From contig JBEAPR010000037.1 in the NCBI GenBank assembly GCA_041164265.1, positions 1-19,001 of the forward strand: a stretch of DNA of 19,001 nucleotides. Reading direction: 5' to 3'. Each line of letters begins with the position of its first letter. Position 1 is the first letter of the stretch. Under the pieces are notes generated by a model, which worked only from the letters and a program-made list of their open reading frames with translations, was not told where the DNA came from and did not search any database. The DNA comes from CALAZP01 sp041164265. GTDB lineage: Bacteria > Bacteroidota > Bacteroidia > Chitinophagales > Saprospiraceae. Position numbers and translations under genes: made by a program. Shown here one piece after another: positions 1 through 7,330 of the stretch.

Positions 1-527
1 CCCAAACTTTGGGTGGAGATGCTTGGCACAGAAGGTGCTACGCATTGGGTCACCACATCGGGGGGGAAATGGATAGTATATCGATGATCGGCTTCTACCT
101 GTACCCTGAATTCGCAGGTGTTGGAATATAATTCGGCAGCAGGATTGTAAATCCTGAAAAAATAAGATACCCGGCCAATATTACAATCGTTGAGCAGGAT
201 GGATGAAGAATCAATCGAAATGTTTTTTTGAGCGAGATCATTGACCAGTACTTTTTCTATGGTCAATTCCTCTAAATAATCAACTGGATTGCGCCTGTCT
301 CCACAAAGATAGGTATCTTCTATTATTAAATCCTGGCAGATAGGTGTGGTGTTATCTGGCAAACTCAAAATTTTGGTACTGTCGGTTGCCAATTGATCTT
401 TCTTTTGGAAAAAACCAGCTATTTGCTGAGCAGACACTACAGTAGGGCAAAAAAATGCAACCCATACCGTCTGACTAAGGACGAATGGAAGCCAATTTAT
501 CACAACTAGCCCCTTCTGGTGTTTCAT
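1..527 (-). CDS. Secreted protein of unknown function, N-terminal 175 residues (3' end outside window)
   Basis: An uninterrupted reading frame runs leftward from ATG at 527 to the window edge, giving 175 residues with no stop. The start (MKHQKGLVVINWLPFVLSQT) continues into a hydrophobic stretch that ends in VVSAQQ, a likely signal peptide of about 34 residues. The mature part is polar, with several cysteines (CQDLIIEDTYLCGD, LLNDCNIG, NTCEFRV) and a DHRYTIHFPPDVVTQC segment. That pattern resembles the repeated extracellular beta-sandwich domains of very large adhesin-like or gliding-associated proteins in Saprospiria. The resemblance is an impression from style, not an identified domain. It may be a T9SS cargo, but the sorting domain would lie outside the window. 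It follows the PLP enzyme gene on the same strand after 106 bp, with a possible promoter in the gap, so it may be transcribed separately. Confidence 0.7.
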   Translation of the reverse strand, partial: MKHQKGLVVINWLPFVLSQTVWVAFFCPTVVSAQQIAGFFQKKDQLATDSTKILSLPDNTTPICQDLIIEDTYLCGDRRNPVDYLEELTIEKVLVNDLAQKNISIDSSSILLNDCNIGRVSYFFRIYNPAAELYSNTCEFRVQVEADHRYTIHFPPDVVTQCVAPSVPSISTQSL

Positions 528-617
528 TTTTTACATCAATTTGTTCTTTCCGCCACTTCTATATTAACGTTTGTTAGTGGCTTTTCAGTATCAGGAGCTT
601 TCTAAAAAAAACGCCTT

Positions 618-625
618 CAAATATA
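618..625 (-). promoter_or_regulatory. Candidate -7 promoter box (TATATTTG)
   Basis: Read on the minus strand this is TATATTTG, an exact match to the Bacteroidota -7 consensus TAnnTTTG. It sits just downstream of the stop codon of the PLP enzyme gene and would give a leader of roughly 85 nt for the secreted-protein gene that starts at 527. No convincing -33 TTTG lies at the usual distance, and the region is AT-rich, so a chance match is possible. Confidence 0.35.
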
Positions 626-633
626 ATAAAATA

Positions 634-1569
634 TTACAATATGACATGGGGCCATTGGGTTTGAAAACCCTTAATTCCCTGTATTCCGCCAGTATGAACG
701 ATCATTATGGTGCTATTTTTTTTAAAATAGTTTTTGGCGATTAAATCTTCAACTGCATAAAACAATTTACTCGTATAGACGGGGTCGGTTAGTATTCTTG
801 TGGCCTGTCGGAGTGTTCGCATGTATGCAATCAAGGTTGGCGTCCATTTGGCATATCCTCCGAAGTGATAATCTGGTATAATTTCCCAATTGGCTATTGA
901 TGGAGATTTTACTAATTGCTGAACTTCTCGGGTCAGAAAATCCCCTTTTAGGACGGATATGCCTACGGCAAAAGAATCTCTGGGAAGGTGGGTGATTAGT
1001 CCAGCGAGGGTCCCTCCTGTGCCTACTGGGGTGATCCAATAGTCAATAGGAGCATGGGGGATCTGCTGGTTAATTTCACGCACGATTTCTCCTACACCTT
1101 TAAGGGCTAAGTCGTTGGTGCCGCCTTCTGGGATAATTATATAATTGGGGTTTTCTTTTTGTAAGGAGGACAGGTATTGGGGATCTGATTTTAGCCGGTA
1201 GTGGGTTCGATTGATAAATTGGAGTTTCATCCCACACCGTTGGGCGTGTTGGAGGGTAGGGTTGTGGTTGGTATGGTCTTCGCCTCGTATGATTCCTATG
1301 GTTGGGATTTGAAACCATTGACCAGCGCTGGCTACCGCAGCAATGTGATTGGAAAATGCACCGCCAAAAGTAAGGAGGCCTTTTTTTTGCCGTAAGGCGT
1401 CCTCAATATTAAATTTCAGTTTGCGTAGTTTATTGCCTCCTAGCGCTTGATCTTCCGGATAAGCGGAGAGATAGCGAAGGTGGTCCATTTTTATCAAAAG
1501 GGTCAGACCCTGTTGCTGACTTGCTGGAGTCGAGTAGGTCTGCAGCGGAGAAGGGTCGATATGGAACAT
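634..1569 (-). CDS. PLP-dependent enzyme of the ACC deaminase / D-cysteine desulfhydrase family
   Basis: This is a 311-residue fold-type II PLP enzyme. The GGNKLRKLK motif (about residues 44-52) holds the lysine expected to form the Schiff base with PLP. SNHIAA follows the GG-AF turn, as in this family, and GTGGTLAGL in the middle is the glycine-rich phosphate-binding loop. Length fits the family (about 300-340 residues). Known members split D-cysteine to pyruvate, sulfide and ammonia, or open the ring of 1-aminocyclopropane-1-carboxylate. The sequence alone does not say which, and D-cysteine desulfhydrase-like activity is the commoner case in bacteria. The frame is open further upstream to a TTG at 1584, overlapping the M16 gene; I chose ATG at 1569 because it lies 4 nt after that gene's stop, typical of translational coupling. 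It is very probably co-transcribed with the M16 protease. Confidence 0.88.
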   Translation of the reverse strand: MFHIDPSPLQTYSTPASQQQGLTLLIKMDHLRYLSAYPEDQALGGNKLRKLKFNIEDALRQKKGLLTFGGAFSNHIAAVASAGQWFQIPTIGIIRGEDHTNHNPTLQHAQRCGMKLQFINRTHYRLKSDPQYLSSLQKENPNYIIIPEGGTNDLALKGVGEIVREINQQIPHAPIDYWITPVGTGGTLAGLITHLPRDSFAVGISVLKGDFLTREVQQLVKSPSIANWEIIPDYHFGGYAKWTPTLIAYMRTLRQATRILTDPVYTSKLFYAVEDLIAKNYFKKNSTIMIVHTGGIQGIKGFQTQWPHVIL

Positions 1570-1573
1570 GGGA

Positions 1574-4378
1574 TTAGAAGGCAAACAAATCTTTTTCTGA
1601 GAGGAAATGAATAGGCCCTAACTGTTCCAAAAATTTCATATCGAGGTCTTTTTTTTGACCCATGAACATATAATTGAAAGTGCGATTTTTGATTTTTTGG
1701 TTATGGAATGCTATCAAATCGTTGGGTTGGGCTTTACTCAGGAACTCATAACGATCCTTACGTGCATCGTGTTCAAATCCCATTTTTTGGAGTTTGTCGT
1801 AATGAAAAATATAATCTCTGGGTTCAATTCTACTTGTTTCTATTTTAGTCAACAGCGCTTGGGCAGTTTGACGCATATATTTTTCATCCACAGGCATTGT
1901 TTTGAGGATGTCACTCATGGCGTTGATGGCGGTTTCTATTTTATCGGGTTGGGTACCGAGGTAGCACATGAGGTAATGCGCCTTGTTTAAATCGGGGGGG
2001 GTACTGAAATAGGCATAGGTAGAATAAGCCAGTGCTCGAGATTCCCGGATTTCTCTAAATACTACGGAGGAGAGGCCGGTTCCGAAGTATTCGTTAAACC
2101 ATTCTGTGTGGAGGAATTCATTTTTATCAAAATGGGGAGTTCCTTTGGAGATCATTAGGATGTCTGATTGAACTAAAGGAAAATCGTAAATAAATACTTT
2201 TGATTCCTGGGTTTCCCATTGGGTAAATTCCTTTTCCTGTAGCCTTACTTTTTTATTTTTTCGTTCACCCAAATATTGCAGTACCTGGTCGGGAGGGGTT
2301 TTTCCATAAAAATGAACTTCGTATGGATAATCTAAAAGTCCCTTGATGAATTTTTGGATATCACTCGGTTTGATTTTTCTCAGTTCTTCTTCATTGTATT
2401 TGTAATTAAAAGGAGAATGTAGACCGTACTTCCCATAAGCTACCAAGGCATTTTTGAGGACATATTGCCTATTTTGCATGGCAACAGCCCTTTTCTGTAG
2501 GGCGTCCTCCATCATATTGGCCAAAACATTAGGTTTGATTTTCGGATCTTGAATGATTTCGAGAAACAAATCCAAGCCAGCTTTGATATTTTTTTCGAGG
2601 CCGCTGATGCTCAGAAGCAGTCTATCGCTTTCAAAATGCGATTCTGCAGAGACGCCTAATCTAAAAAATTGTTCGTGATAGTGCTGGTAGGAATATTTGG
2701 AAGTTCCTGTATAATATAAGGCTTCTAGCGCTACCGCGGCCATTCGAGTATGGTGGGACCCAAAGGGGATGATTAACTCTAGTCGGAATAATTTATCGTC
2801 TTTATTTTCCATAAAAATGGAAAATGGAGTAGGGTGATGAAGGTGTTTTTCGAACTCAACAAAAGTAGGTACAATCCTCTTGATGGGAATTTCCATTAAT
2901 TTTTTGGCGTACTCTGAAGTGTTGTCAGGATTCAGTTGAACAGGGGTCATTGGGGGCTTTTCTACCTTGATGACTTCTGGATCCGGAGCTTTAATTTTTT
3001 CTACAAAAGCGTAATTATTACTTAGGAATTTTTTGGCGTAAGCCATGACATCTTTTTTGGTAAACTGCCGCAATCGCTCTGGGAAATTATACATTTTTTC
3101 CCAAGGTAATCCGAGTTTGTAGGCATTCGCTATTTGATTGACTCGTACACTATTTTTATTATTTCCCCTGATCATTTTGACTTCCATATCGTTAATCACT
3201 GCTTCAATTAACCAGTCTTGGAAATCTCCGTTTTGCAATCGCTCTATTTGTTCTATTAATATTTTTTCTCCCTCTTCTATCGATTGTCCGTTTCGAATTC
3301 TTCCGACAAGGGCGAAAATGCCATAATCCTGATTGGGCCAATAAAGGGTACCGGCATCTAATAGTTTTTGTTCTTGGTTGATGTGGACATCCATCAGTCC
3401 AGTACTTTCGTTATGGAGTAAGGCGTTGATGAGTGGGATGAGGTAAGGTGAATCGGAATCTGACCCTTCAATCCGCCAGCCTAAGAAAATAAAAGGAGCT
3501 TCTTCCCCTTTGATTTGCATTCTTTGAATGGTACTGGGCCATTCATCTTTTTCATATTGGAATTCCGGAGCCATTTTATTGGGAAGTTGTCCAAAATGCC
3601 TTTCCAATATTTCCATGGTCTCGTCCGGATTGAAATCCCCGGAAAGGATAATGGCCATATTATTGGAAACGTAGTATTTTTCAAAGAAGTTATTGATTTC
3701 TCTAATGGACGGATTTTTCAAGTGATAAGCAGTACCTATGATCTCTTGAGTGCCGTATGGATGTTGAGGAAACAATAATTTTCTTAGGGCTTGAAATACT
3801 TTTCGGCCATCGCTATCTTGAATCATATTGAATTCTTCAAATACGGTTTCCAATTCCGTATGAAATAGGCGCAGAGCGAGGGTGGTAAACCGTTCTTTTT
3901 CCAGCATCACCCATTTTTCAAATTCATTGGAAGGGATCTTATTGATGTAAACGGTTTGTTCTACACCCGTATAGGCATTGGTCGATTCTCCACCCATATA
4001 GGTAATGAGTCGATCGTATTCATTGGGAGCAACGTATTGGGCTGCTTCAAATGAAAGTTGGTCGATTTCGGAATATATTTTTTTCTTCTCCTCAGGATCT
4101 GTAGTTTTCCTATGCTTTTCGTATAGCTCTTCAATCTGTTTCAATATAACCGATTCTTTTTCCCAATTCATAGCTCCAATTCGTGGAGTGCCTTTGAAAA
4201 GCATGTGTTCCATATAATGAGCCAATCCTGTGGTATCAGCCGGATCGTGTTTGCTTCCCGCTCTAAAAATGATATTGGTATATATTTGAGGCTGAACCTT
4301 GTTAATACTCATATAGACTTTAATCCCGTTGGATAAAGTTCTTTGGATGACATCGAAGGGGTCCTTTATTTTATGCAT
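1574..4378 (-). CDS. M16 family zinc metallopeptidase (pitrilysin/insulinase type, double-length)
   Basis: A 934-residue protein with the inverted zinc motif of M16 peptidases, HYMEH (residues 54-58; H54 and H58 bind zinc, E57 is the base). The third ligand is expected in TVFEEFNM near residue 182. A charged helical insert of about 45 residues lies between the two. Later come the inactive M16 repeats: the second half (for example GSHHTRMAAVALEALYYTG) follows the fold of the catalytic domain without the HxxEH residues. This is the usual architecture of single-chain M16 enzymes, which close around peptides in a chamber. No signal peptide is visible, so a cytoplasmic peptide-degrading role is likely. 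The frame extends to a TTG at 4417, but a -7 promoter box lies between that codon and ATG 4378, so the shorter start is preferred. Divergent from the M14 peptidase gene. Confidence 0.93.
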   Translation of the reverse strand: MHKIKDPFDVIQRTLSNGIKVYMSINKVQPQIYTNIIFRAGSKHDPADTTGLAHYMEHMLFKGTPRIGAMNWEKESVILKQIEELYEKHRKTTDPEEKKKIYSEIDQLSFEAAQYVAPNEYDRLITYMGGESTNAYTGVEQTVYINKIPSNEFEKWVMLEKERFTTLALRLFHTELETVFEEFNMIQDSDGRKVFQALRKLLFPQHPYGTQEIIGTAYHLKNPSIREINNFFEKYYVSNNMAIILSGDFNPDETMEILERHFGQLPNKMAPEFQYEKDEWPSTIQRMQIKGEEAPFIFLGWRIEGSDSDSPYLIPLINALLHNESTGLMDVHINQEQKLLDAGTLYWPNQDYGIFALVGRIRNGQSIEEGEKILIEQIERLQNGDFQDWLIEAVINDMEVKMIRGNNKNSVRVNQIANAYKLGLPWEKMYNFPERLRQFTKKDVMAYAKKFLSNNYAFVEKIKAPDPEVIKVEKPPMTPVQLNPDNTSEYAKKLMEIPIKRIVPTFVEFEKHLHHPTPFSIFMENKDDKLFRLELIIPFGSHHTRMAAVALEALYYTGTSKYSYQHYHEQFFRLGVSAESHFESDRLLLSISGLEKNIKAGLDLFLEIIQDPKIKPNVLANMMEDALQKRAVAMQNRQYVLKNALVAYGKYGLHSPFNYKYNEEELRKIKPSDIQKFIKGLLDYPYEVHFYGKTPPDQVLQYLGERKNKKVRLQEKEFTQWETQESKVFIYDFPLVQSDILMISKGTPHFDKNEFLHTEWFNEYFGTGLSSVVFREIRESRALAYSTYAYFSTPPDLNKAHYLMCYLGTQPDKIETAINAMSDILKTMPVDEKYMRQTAQALLTKIETSRIEPRDYIFHYDKLQKMGFEHDARKDRYEFLSKAQPNDLIAFHNQKIKNRTFNYMFMGQKKDLDMKFLEQLGPIHFLSEKDLFAF

Positions 4379-4398
4379 ATTTTTGAATTGTTTGTGTT

Positions 4399-4406
4399 CA
4401 AATATA
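4399..4406 (-). promoter_or_regulatory. Candidate -7 box for the M16 protease unit (TATATTTG)
   Basis: On the minus strand the sequence reads TATATTTG, a full match to TAnnTTTG, 20 nt upstream of ATG 4378. A start site 5-8 nt further on would leave a leader of about 12-15 nt. No clear -33 TTTG is seen. Its position between the TTG at 4417 and the ATG at 4378 is the main argument for the downstream start. Confidence 0.55.
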
Positions 4407-4429
4407 AACCAATCCAATTGGTTGGTTTA
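4405..4429. repeat. Imperfect palindrome in the divergent promoter region (possible operator)
   Basis: The arms TAAACCAA and TTGGTTTA flank a CCAATTGG core, with one unpaired T at 4413. Apart from that base the 25-bp element is fully self-complementary. It touches the -7 box of the M16 gene and lies about 50 bp upstream of the M14 gene, where a regulator could act on both. No regulator gene is adjacent, so operator function is inferred from symmetry and position only. Confidence 0.4.
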
Positions 4430-4478
4430 ATTTTAATGGATTCATTACGATTCTTGTTCAACCAAAATATCAACAACA

Positions 4479-5951
4479 ATGAAAAAAAATCTATGGATAC
4501 TAATGATAGGGTTATTATCCTTCCAGTTAAAGGGGCAAATGGCTAAAACCTATTACGAAACATACGATAATTATAGGGAAAAAACTATTAATAACAGGAG
4601 ATTTACACATGAACAATTGGAAGCTGTCCTAGAAAGTCATCCGAATCTCTCACGAAGAGTCCTAGGGAAGAGTGTGGAAGGAAGACCTATCTCATTGATT
4701 CAATTAGGTGATGGCCCCATTAAAGTAATGTTGTGGTCGCAAATGCATGGCAATGAATCTACAGCAACTATGGCATTGATGGATATCTTGAATTTTTTTG
4801 AAAAGGAGGATGGACTTTCTGCTCATAAAAAGGCTTTATTGTCTCAGTTGACTATTTACATGATACCTATGTTAAACCCTGATGGAGCAGCTTATTTTAG
4901 ACGTCATAATGCTATGGGAGTTGACCTAAACAGAGATGCGCTGAGACTCCAAATGCCGGAATCCAGAATATTAAAGGAGACGAGAGATGCCTTGAATCCC
5001 GAATGGGGTTTCAATCTCCACGATCAAAATCGTTATTATAGTGCAGGGTTAATGCAAGATAAAACAGCTTCGATTTCATTTTTGGCACCGGCGTATAATT
5101 ATGAAAAAGAGATCAATGAGAAGCGTGGAGACGCCATGCAATTGATCGTCAAATTGAACGAAGTATTGCAAGATTATATTCCAGGAAAGGTAGGTCGTTA
5201 CAATGATGATTTTGAACCTAGAGCTTTTGGTGATAATATTCAAAAATGGGGAACACGAACAATTTTGGTGGAAACAGGGGCATTGGGGGAAGATCTTGAA
5301 AAGCAATACCTAAGAAGAATGAATTATGTATTGTTATTGTCCGCCTTTAATGACATCGCCTTTGGTGGATATCGGGAAGTGCCTATAACTGCTTATGAAA
5401 ATATCCCGTTTAACGAGTCCAATTCATTCTTGGATTTATTGATCAAAGAGGTGAAATACCGTTATAATGATCAGGAATTTATTCTTGATTTGGGATTTAG
5501 GAGAGGAGAGGTGGAAACTAATTTTCCAGACTTTACTTTCAAAAGTTCTTTACATGACTTAGGAGATCTATCTATATTTTTTGCCTATGAGACTCTTGAG
5601 CCAGATGGATATGAATTATATAATGGGGATTATTTCGAAAATACGATTACAAAGCCTGCTGAATTATTAAAATTAAATCCAGTGGCACTACTAAAGTCAG
5701 GCATCACTAAAGTTTTGGTTAATTTTACTATTCAACAAGGCAGAATACCTGGTTTTCCGTTAGACTTGGTAAGTGCTACGGAGGGGGAGGGAAACCCTAT
5801 ATTTGTAGGTAAGAATCCTTCTTTTATCCTATCTAAAGGCAACCAACCTGATTGGGCAGTTGTTAATGGTTTTTTGATTGATTTACAAGAAGAAGAAGAA
5901 ATTACGAGAAATTGGTTAGAGGGTTTAGAAAAATTAAGTATTAAACCATAA
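4479..5951 (+). CDS. Secreted M14 family zinc carboxypeptidase
   Basis: A 490-residue protein whose N-terminus (MKKNLWILMIGLLSFQLKGQ) is a signal peptide. The M14 catalytic domain follows: SQMHGNEST gives the first zinc ligands H90 and E93, NPDG and VDLNRD (near 133-136 and 148-153) are the conserved substrate-binding region, and FNLHDQN provides the third zinc ligand H181. VETGALGED, near residues 265-273, probably carries the catalytic glutamate. The remaining 200 or so residues look beta-rich and are not recognised; 490 residues is longer than a bare M14 domain, so an extra C-terminal domain is likely. No T9SS sorting motif is visible at the C-terminus, suggesting a periplasmic location. 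It removes C-terminal residues from peptides or peptidoglycan stems; the substrate cannot be told. An 11-nt gap to the next gene implies an operon. Confidence 0.9.
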   Translation: MKKNLWILMIGLLSFQLKGQMAKTYYETYDNYREKTINNRRFTHEQLEAVLESHPNLSRRVLGKSVEGRPISLIQLGDGPIKVMLWSQMHGNESTATMALMDILNFFEKEDGLSAHKKALLSQLTIYMIPMLNPDGAAYFRRHNAMGVDLNRDALRLQMPESRILKETRDALNPEWGFNLHDQNRYYSAGLMQDKTASISFLAPAYNYEKEINEKRGDAMQLIVKLNEVLQDYIPGKVGRYNDDFEPRAFGDNIQKWGTRTILVETGALGEDLEKQYLRRMNYVLLLSAFNDIAFGGYREVPITAYENIPFNESNSFLDLLIKEVKYRYNDQEFILDLGFRRGEVETNFPDFTFKSSLHDLGDLSIFFAYETLEPDGYELYNGDYFENTITKPAELLKLNPVALLKSGITKVLVNFTIQQGRIPGFPLDLVSATEGEGNPIFVGKNPSFILSKGNQPDWAVVNGFLIDLQEEEEITRNWLEGLEKLSIKP

Positions 5952-5962
5952 AAAAGAGTCTA

Positions 5963-6199
5963 ATGAAAAATGAAATTTTCAAAATGCTATTATTGGCCTT
6001 GATAGTCTCAGTAGCTTCATGTGGTGAAAGCAGTACTGCGGCAGATCAAAAGTCTGGGGAAACTACAGAACAAGCTGAGCAAGGAAAGGAATATACTTCC
6101 AAATACATTTGCCCTATGCATTGTGAGGGTAGTGGTAGTGAAGAACCCGGCAAATGTCCAGTTTGCGGTATGGATTATGTCTTAAACGAAAATAATTAA
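5963..6199 (+). CDS. Small lipoprotein with a heavy-metal-binding domain (HMBD type)
   Basis: A 78-residue protein. The first 20 residues form a lipoprotein signal peptide ending in VASC, with C20 as the lipidated cysteine. A charged, low-complexity linker follows (residues 21-47). The C-terminal part (about 48-74) has the YICPMHC...GKCPVCGM pattern of the heavy-metal-binding domain found in CusB-like adaptors and in P-type copper ATPases of Bacteroidota. CPMH and CPVCGM supply Cys, His and Met ligands suited to copper or a similar soft metal. It probably sits in the periplasm, anchored to a membrane. No efflux gene is next to it; its partner is the M14 peptidase gene 11 nt upstream. Its stop codon shares the tetranucleotide TTAA with the stop of the convergent gene. 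Confidence 0.85.
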   Translation: MKNEIFKMLLLALIVSVASCGESSTAADQKSGETTEQAEQGKEYTSKYICPMHCEGSGSEEPGKCPVCGMDYVLNENN

Positions 6200-7320
6200 G
6201 GCTTAACCACAAATAACCTATTGGTATAAATGATTTTTCCATTTTCATCTTTGACATTATACCAATAGGTTCCTTTATTTAGTCTGGATACGTTGAATTT
6301 AACGGTTTTATCTCCATTTAAGAGGAGAGGTTGGCTCCAAACTTCTATACCAATGAGGTTGTAAATAGCCAAGATATAATTGGCTGTTGGGAAATTGGCA
6401 AATTCAAATATGACATCAACGATTGCGGGGTTAGGATAAACTAATACTGATGCCGTTTCATTTTCAAAAGTTTTAGCAGGAATGTTTTGTTCCAGCGCAT
6501 CAAATTGGATATAGTCAATGGTATTGGACTGTTGAGGATCCAGGTATATATCTACCAATGAACCAGGTTTGTCATTAGTATAAAAGTGATGGCTTTCTAC
6601 AGACGGTGGGTGCAGTTTTTCCTGGTTGGAATACAATGCGCTTATATCTTGCCAAGATAACTTGCCCGTCTTTACTTCTAGTTTGAAGTCCTTCTTTGTC
6701 TCTTTCCTCACTTTCAAGACCTCATAGGTATTATTTATTAACCTTAAATTGCCTGATTCCTGCACCGTTACTTTTTGGTCAATGGAAAGCACAATTCTCA
6801 AAGAATCTGGTATAACAGGCAATTTTCTTAGGGTAGTATTAGGAAGTTGATCAGCAGGAAAAATCGTCGCTGCGGTAGTGGACAGTTGATATTGGTCTCC
6901 TGATTTCATACCTGTTTGAAGTATCGGCAAGGCAGAGTCATAAACCATAGGAAAAGTAATGCCCATGTCCAGTGGATCTACCCCAAAGGTTCCCAATAAC
7001 AATAGCCTACCCTGACGGATCTGAAAGTATTCTTCCCAACCTCCTGGGTGAATGGCTACCATATCAGCTTGGGAAAATGGTTCATAAGCTTGACCGGCAC
7101 TAGGAGACTTAAGGGTAATATAACTTTTGTAAGGGGCTTGAAGAATTCTAAAATCCCAATTTCCATCCGATTGGGGATTGTAATCTAGTATTTCTGGGAT
7201 CCTGTCTATGGCAATGGGAATGCTATCCCCAATCTCATAGAAAGATGAGGAAGAGAGTACCACTTGTGCATTTATAGCATAGGAGGTTAGTAAACCAATA
7301 ATCAAAGGACCATACTTCAT
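6196..7320 (-). CDS. T9SS cargo protein of unknown function with type A sorting domain
   Basis: A 374-residue protein. The first 19 residues (MKYGPLIIGLLTSYAINAQ) are a signal peptide. Residues from about 295 to the end form a type A T9SS sorting domain: a VLVYPNPA start, a YNLIGIEVWSQ strand, LNKGTYWYNV, and a final LFVVKP. Such proteins cross the inner membrane by Sec and the outer membrane by the Por/T9SS machine, and are then attached to the cell surface or released. The body (20-290) has no motif I recognise. It contains SFYEIGDSIPIAIDR near the start and reads as a beta-rich secreted domain seen in many uncharacterised Bacteroidota proteins. It lies 10 nt downstream of the ABC exporter gene and is the last gene of the minus-strand run. 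Its 3' end contains a perfect 15-bp inverted repeat. Confidence 0.82.
   Translation of the reverse strand: MKYGPLIIGLLTSYAINAQVVLSSSSFYEIGDSIPIAIDRIPEILDYNPQSDGNWDFRILQAPYKSYITLKSPSAGQAYEPFSQADMVAIHPGGWEEYFQIRQGRLLLLGTFGVDPLDMGITFPMVYDSALPILQTGMKSGDQYQLSTTAATIFPADQLPNTTLRKLPVIPDSLRIVLSIDQKVTVQESGNLRLINNTYEVLKVRKETKKDFKLEVKTGKLSWQDISALYSNQEKLHPPSVESHHFYTNDKPGSLVDIYLDPQQSNTIDYIQFDALEQNIPAKTFENETASVLVYPNPAIVDVIFEFANFPTANYILAIYNLIGIEVWSQPLLLNGDKTVKFNVSRLNKGTYWYNVKDENGKIIYTNRLFVVKP
6215..6271 (+). terminator. Perfect 15-bp inverted repeat, possible terminator for the M14/lipoprotein unit
   Basis: AACCTATTGGTATAA at 6215-6229 is exactly complementary to 6257-6271, with a 27-nt loop. It begins 16 bp after the lipoprotein stop and lies wholly inside the coding sequence of the convergent T9SS cargo gene, within the sorting-domain codons. 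On the plus strand the stem is followed by CCTTTATTT, a modest T-rich tract. Position and symmetry favour a transcription terminator, but the large loop and AT-rich stem make it weaker than a classic one. Confidence 0.45.
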
Positions 7321-7330
7321 GCCATCTTTT

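Noticed and set aside
552..581. GCCACT/AGTGGC inverted repeat in the leader of the secreted protein gene
   Set aside because: Only 6 bp with an 18-nt loop, and the T-rich side faces away from any gene that needs a terminator.
4379..4417. Upstream TTG start for the M16 protease
   Set aside because: A TATATTTG promoter box lies between this TTG and the ATG at 4378, so the TTG would probably be outside the transcript.
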